Source of the DNA: Plantimonas leprariae
Lineage (GTDB): Bacteria; Pseudomonadota; Alphaproteobacteria; Rhizobiales; Rhizobiaceae
NCBI RefSeq assembly: GCF_008802405.1
Contig: NZ_VZDO01000002.1
Coordinates: 124,001 to 188,000, forward strand
DNA: 64,000 nucleotides
Reading direction: 5' to 3'
The notes below the pieces were generated by a model. That model worked only from the letters and a program-made list of their open reading frames with translations. It did not search any database and had not been told where the DNA came from. Of the stretch, positions 62,614 through 64,000 are shown piece by piece. The position numbers and the translations under genes were made by a program. Every line of letters begins with the position of its first letter. The first letter of the stretch is position 1.

Positions 62614-63324
62614 ATGCCGAACAGCCTGACCCTTATCGGCTTCGGCCCGAACGGATGGGGGTTGTCGATCCTCGGCGGCGTGCTCGTGACGATCGCCCTG
62701 ACGATCGCCACCCTGCCGCTCGGCTTGGCCTTCGGCTTCCTCCTGGCGCTCGGCAAGCAGTCGTCCGACCGCTACATGCGCCTTTCCTCGGACATCTACA
62801 CCACGATCTTTCGCGGATTGCCGGAACTGGTGACGCTGTTCCTGGTCTATTTCGGCGCACAGCGGCTCCTCAATGCCGCGACGGATGCACTTGGCATTGC
62901 GAACCTGGAGATATCGCCGTTCCTGTCCGGCATGATCGCGCTCGGCTTCGTGTTCTCGGCCTATGCGAGCGAGGTGTTCCTTTCCGCCTTCCGCGCGATC
63001 CCGATCGGGCAGCGGGAGGGTGCGGCGGCACTCGGGCTGCACCGCTTCCAGGCGATGCGCCTCGTCGTTTGGCCGCAGCTCATCCGGCTCGCCCTACCCG
63101 GCCTCTCGAACCTCTACATGAACCTCATCAAGGACACGTCGCTGGTTTCCGTGGTGGGGCTCGCCGACACGATGCGGCAGACGGGCGTCGCGGCCCGCGT
63201 GACGCGTGAGCCGTTCCTGTTCTTCGCGGTGGCGGTCGCGATCTACCTCGTGCTGACCATCCTTTCCTCCGTCGCCATCGGCCGGATCGAGGCTTGGACG
63301 CAGCGCGGCGAGGCTGCCCGATGA
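62614..63324 (+). CDS. polar amino-acid ABC transporter permease 1 (HisQ/ArtQ type)
   Basis: 236 residues, about five helices, with the EAA-type motif REGAAALGLHRFQAMRLVVWP. FRGLPELVTLFLVYFG is typical of the HisQ group. The ATG at 62614 is chosen; an in-frame GTG at 62599 is possible. The stop overlaps the next permease ATG (ATGA). Confidence 0.88.
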   Translation: MPNSLTLIGFGPNGWGLSILGGVLVTIALTIATLPLGLAFGFLLALGKQSSDRYMRLSSDIYTTIFRGLPELVTLFLVYFGAQRLLNAATDALGIANLEISPFLSGMIALGFVFSAYASEVFLSAFRAIPIGQREGAAALGLHRFQAMRLVVWPQLIRLALPGLSNLYMNLIKDTSLVSVVGLADTMRQTGVAARVTREPFLFFAVAVAIYLVLTILSSVAIGRIEAWTQRGEAAR

Positions 63325-64000
63325 GCGCGCTCGCGCCTCCCGCCCCGCCGCGCCCGCGGCCGCGGCCGAGGATCGCCGGCATCATCGTGCTCGGCCTCTG
63401 GCTGCTCCTCGGCCTCGGCCTCGTCTGGACGCTGATCCAGGCTTACGATCCCGAGTTGATGGCTCGCTACGCGCCGCTCTACATGAGCGGCCTGAGGACG
63501 ACGATCACGCTCGTGCTGATCTCGTTCGTCGTCGGCGCGATCCTCTCGATCCCGATCGCGCTGGGGCGGACATCCGCCAACGGCCTCGCTCGCGGTCTCA
63601 CCTTCTCCTACGTCTACTTCTTTCGCGGCACGCCGCTGATCGCGCAGATCTTCCTCGTCTACTACGGCATCGGCCAGTTCCGCGGCGCGTTCGAGACGGT
63701 CGGGCTCTGGTGGTTCTTCCGCGATGCCTGGTACTGCGCACTGTTCTCGCTGTCGCTGAACACGGCCGCCTACCAGGCCGAGATTTTGCGCGGCTCGATC
63801 ATGAGCGTGCCGAGGGGGCAGTGGGAGGGGGCGCGATCGCTCGGCCTGCCCGGCTACGTCACCTTCTCGCGCGTCATCCTGCCTCAGGCGATGATCGTCG
63901 CGCTGCGGCCCTACGCCAACGAGATCATCCTGATGGTCAAGGCGTCGGCGATCGTCGCGATCATCACAGTGCTCGACCTGTTTGGCGAGACGCGCCGGGC
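63321..64000 (+). CDS. polar amino-acid ABC transporter permease 2 (HisM/ArtM type), partial
   Basis: 226 codons present; the gene runs off the right edge. A Pro/Arg-rich N-terminus (PPAPPRPRPRPR) precedes the first helix. YFFRGTPLIAQIFLVYYG and PRGQWEGARSLGLPGYVTF (EAA loop) match the HisM group. It begins in the ATGA overlap with permease 1. The ATP-binding subunit would be expected just beyond the window. Confidence 0.88.
   Translation, partial: MSALAPPAPPRPRPRPRIAGIIVLGLWLLLGLGLVWTLIQAYDPELMARYAPLYMSGLRTTITLVLISFVVGAILSIPIALGRTSANGLARGLTFSYVYFFRGTPLIAQIFLVYYGIGQFRGAFETVGLWWFFRDAWYCALFSLSLNTAAYQAEILRGSIMSVPRGQWEGARSLGLPGYVTFSRVILPQAMIVALRPYANEIILMVKASAIVAIITVLDLFGETRR

Overview
The window is about 64 kb of GC-rich chromosomal DNA from an alphaproteobacterium, most likely of the order Hyphomicrobiales (Rhizobiales). 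The signs are the housekeeping order gatC / metal-dependent hydrolase / ruvX / pyrB-pyrC-plsY-dprA / topA-rnr-DUF983-rpmG / divK-pleD / DUF3572, a catalytically degraded PyrC beside PyrB, SmoEFGK-type polyol transport, a Brucella-type LOV histidine kinase, and tightly coupled ATGA/GTGA gene junctions. The family cannot be fixed from sequence reading alone; an Aurantimonadaceae-like member would fit. No insertion sequence, prophage, CRISPR array or rRNA operon was seen. One tRNA gene, tRNA-Val(CAC), is present.

Layout. 0-15.7 kb is conserved core: amidotransferase subunit, Holliday-junction resolvase-like RuvX, pyrimidine and phospholipid synthesis, DprA, topoisomerase I, RNase R, ribosomal protein L33 and the DivK/PleD cell-cycle signalling pair. 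15.7-24.9 kb, almost all on the minus strand, carries DNA polymerase III alpha (preceded by a 28-codon membrane microprotein ORF whose stop overlaps the dnaE start), a PRC-barrel protein, a redox/pentose cluster (gamma-glutamylcyclotransferase, glutathione reductase, DUF2059, rpiA) and pdxJ.

24.9-31.4 kb is a sugar-catabolic locus. An RbsB/FrcC/FrcA-type ABC importer and a SorC-family regulator lie on the minus strand, divergent from a LacD/YihT-like class I aldolase and a ROK kinase fused to a second P-loop kinase-like domain. Two near-identical 20-bp motifs in the two promoter regions look like operators. 31.4-40 kb holds single genes: a secreted protein, succinate-semialdehyde dehydrogenase, tRNA-Val, phosphoglycolate phosphatase, a stress-type SDR with an EcfG-like promoter, glutamine-dependent NAD synthetase, an HTH protein and a LOV-PAS-HWE blue-light histidine kinase.

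40.0-44.3 kb is the most unusual part. An EryH-like triosephosphate isomerase paralogue and a branched-chain polyamine synthase (BpsA) run towards a minus-strand operon of a SpeD/AdoMet decarboxylase homologue, an FkbH-type glyceryl-ACP synthase and an acyl carrier protein, with a GNAT acetyltransferase alongside. Together these predict an aminopropylated, possibly glyceryl-conjugated, metabolite not explained by standard pathways.

45-54.2 kb contains an SDR, a DegT-type aminotransferase, and a complete polyol ABC operon (SorC regulator, smoEFGK, FGGY pentulokinase). 54.4-57.6 kb is an Anbu (ancestral proteasome-like) operon with ATP-grasp and alpha-E partners but without the usual transglutaminase. 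57.7-64 kb carries a membrane diguanylate cyclase, DUF971, moaA, a DMT exporter coupled to mobA, and the start of a polar amino-acid ABC transporter cut by the window end.
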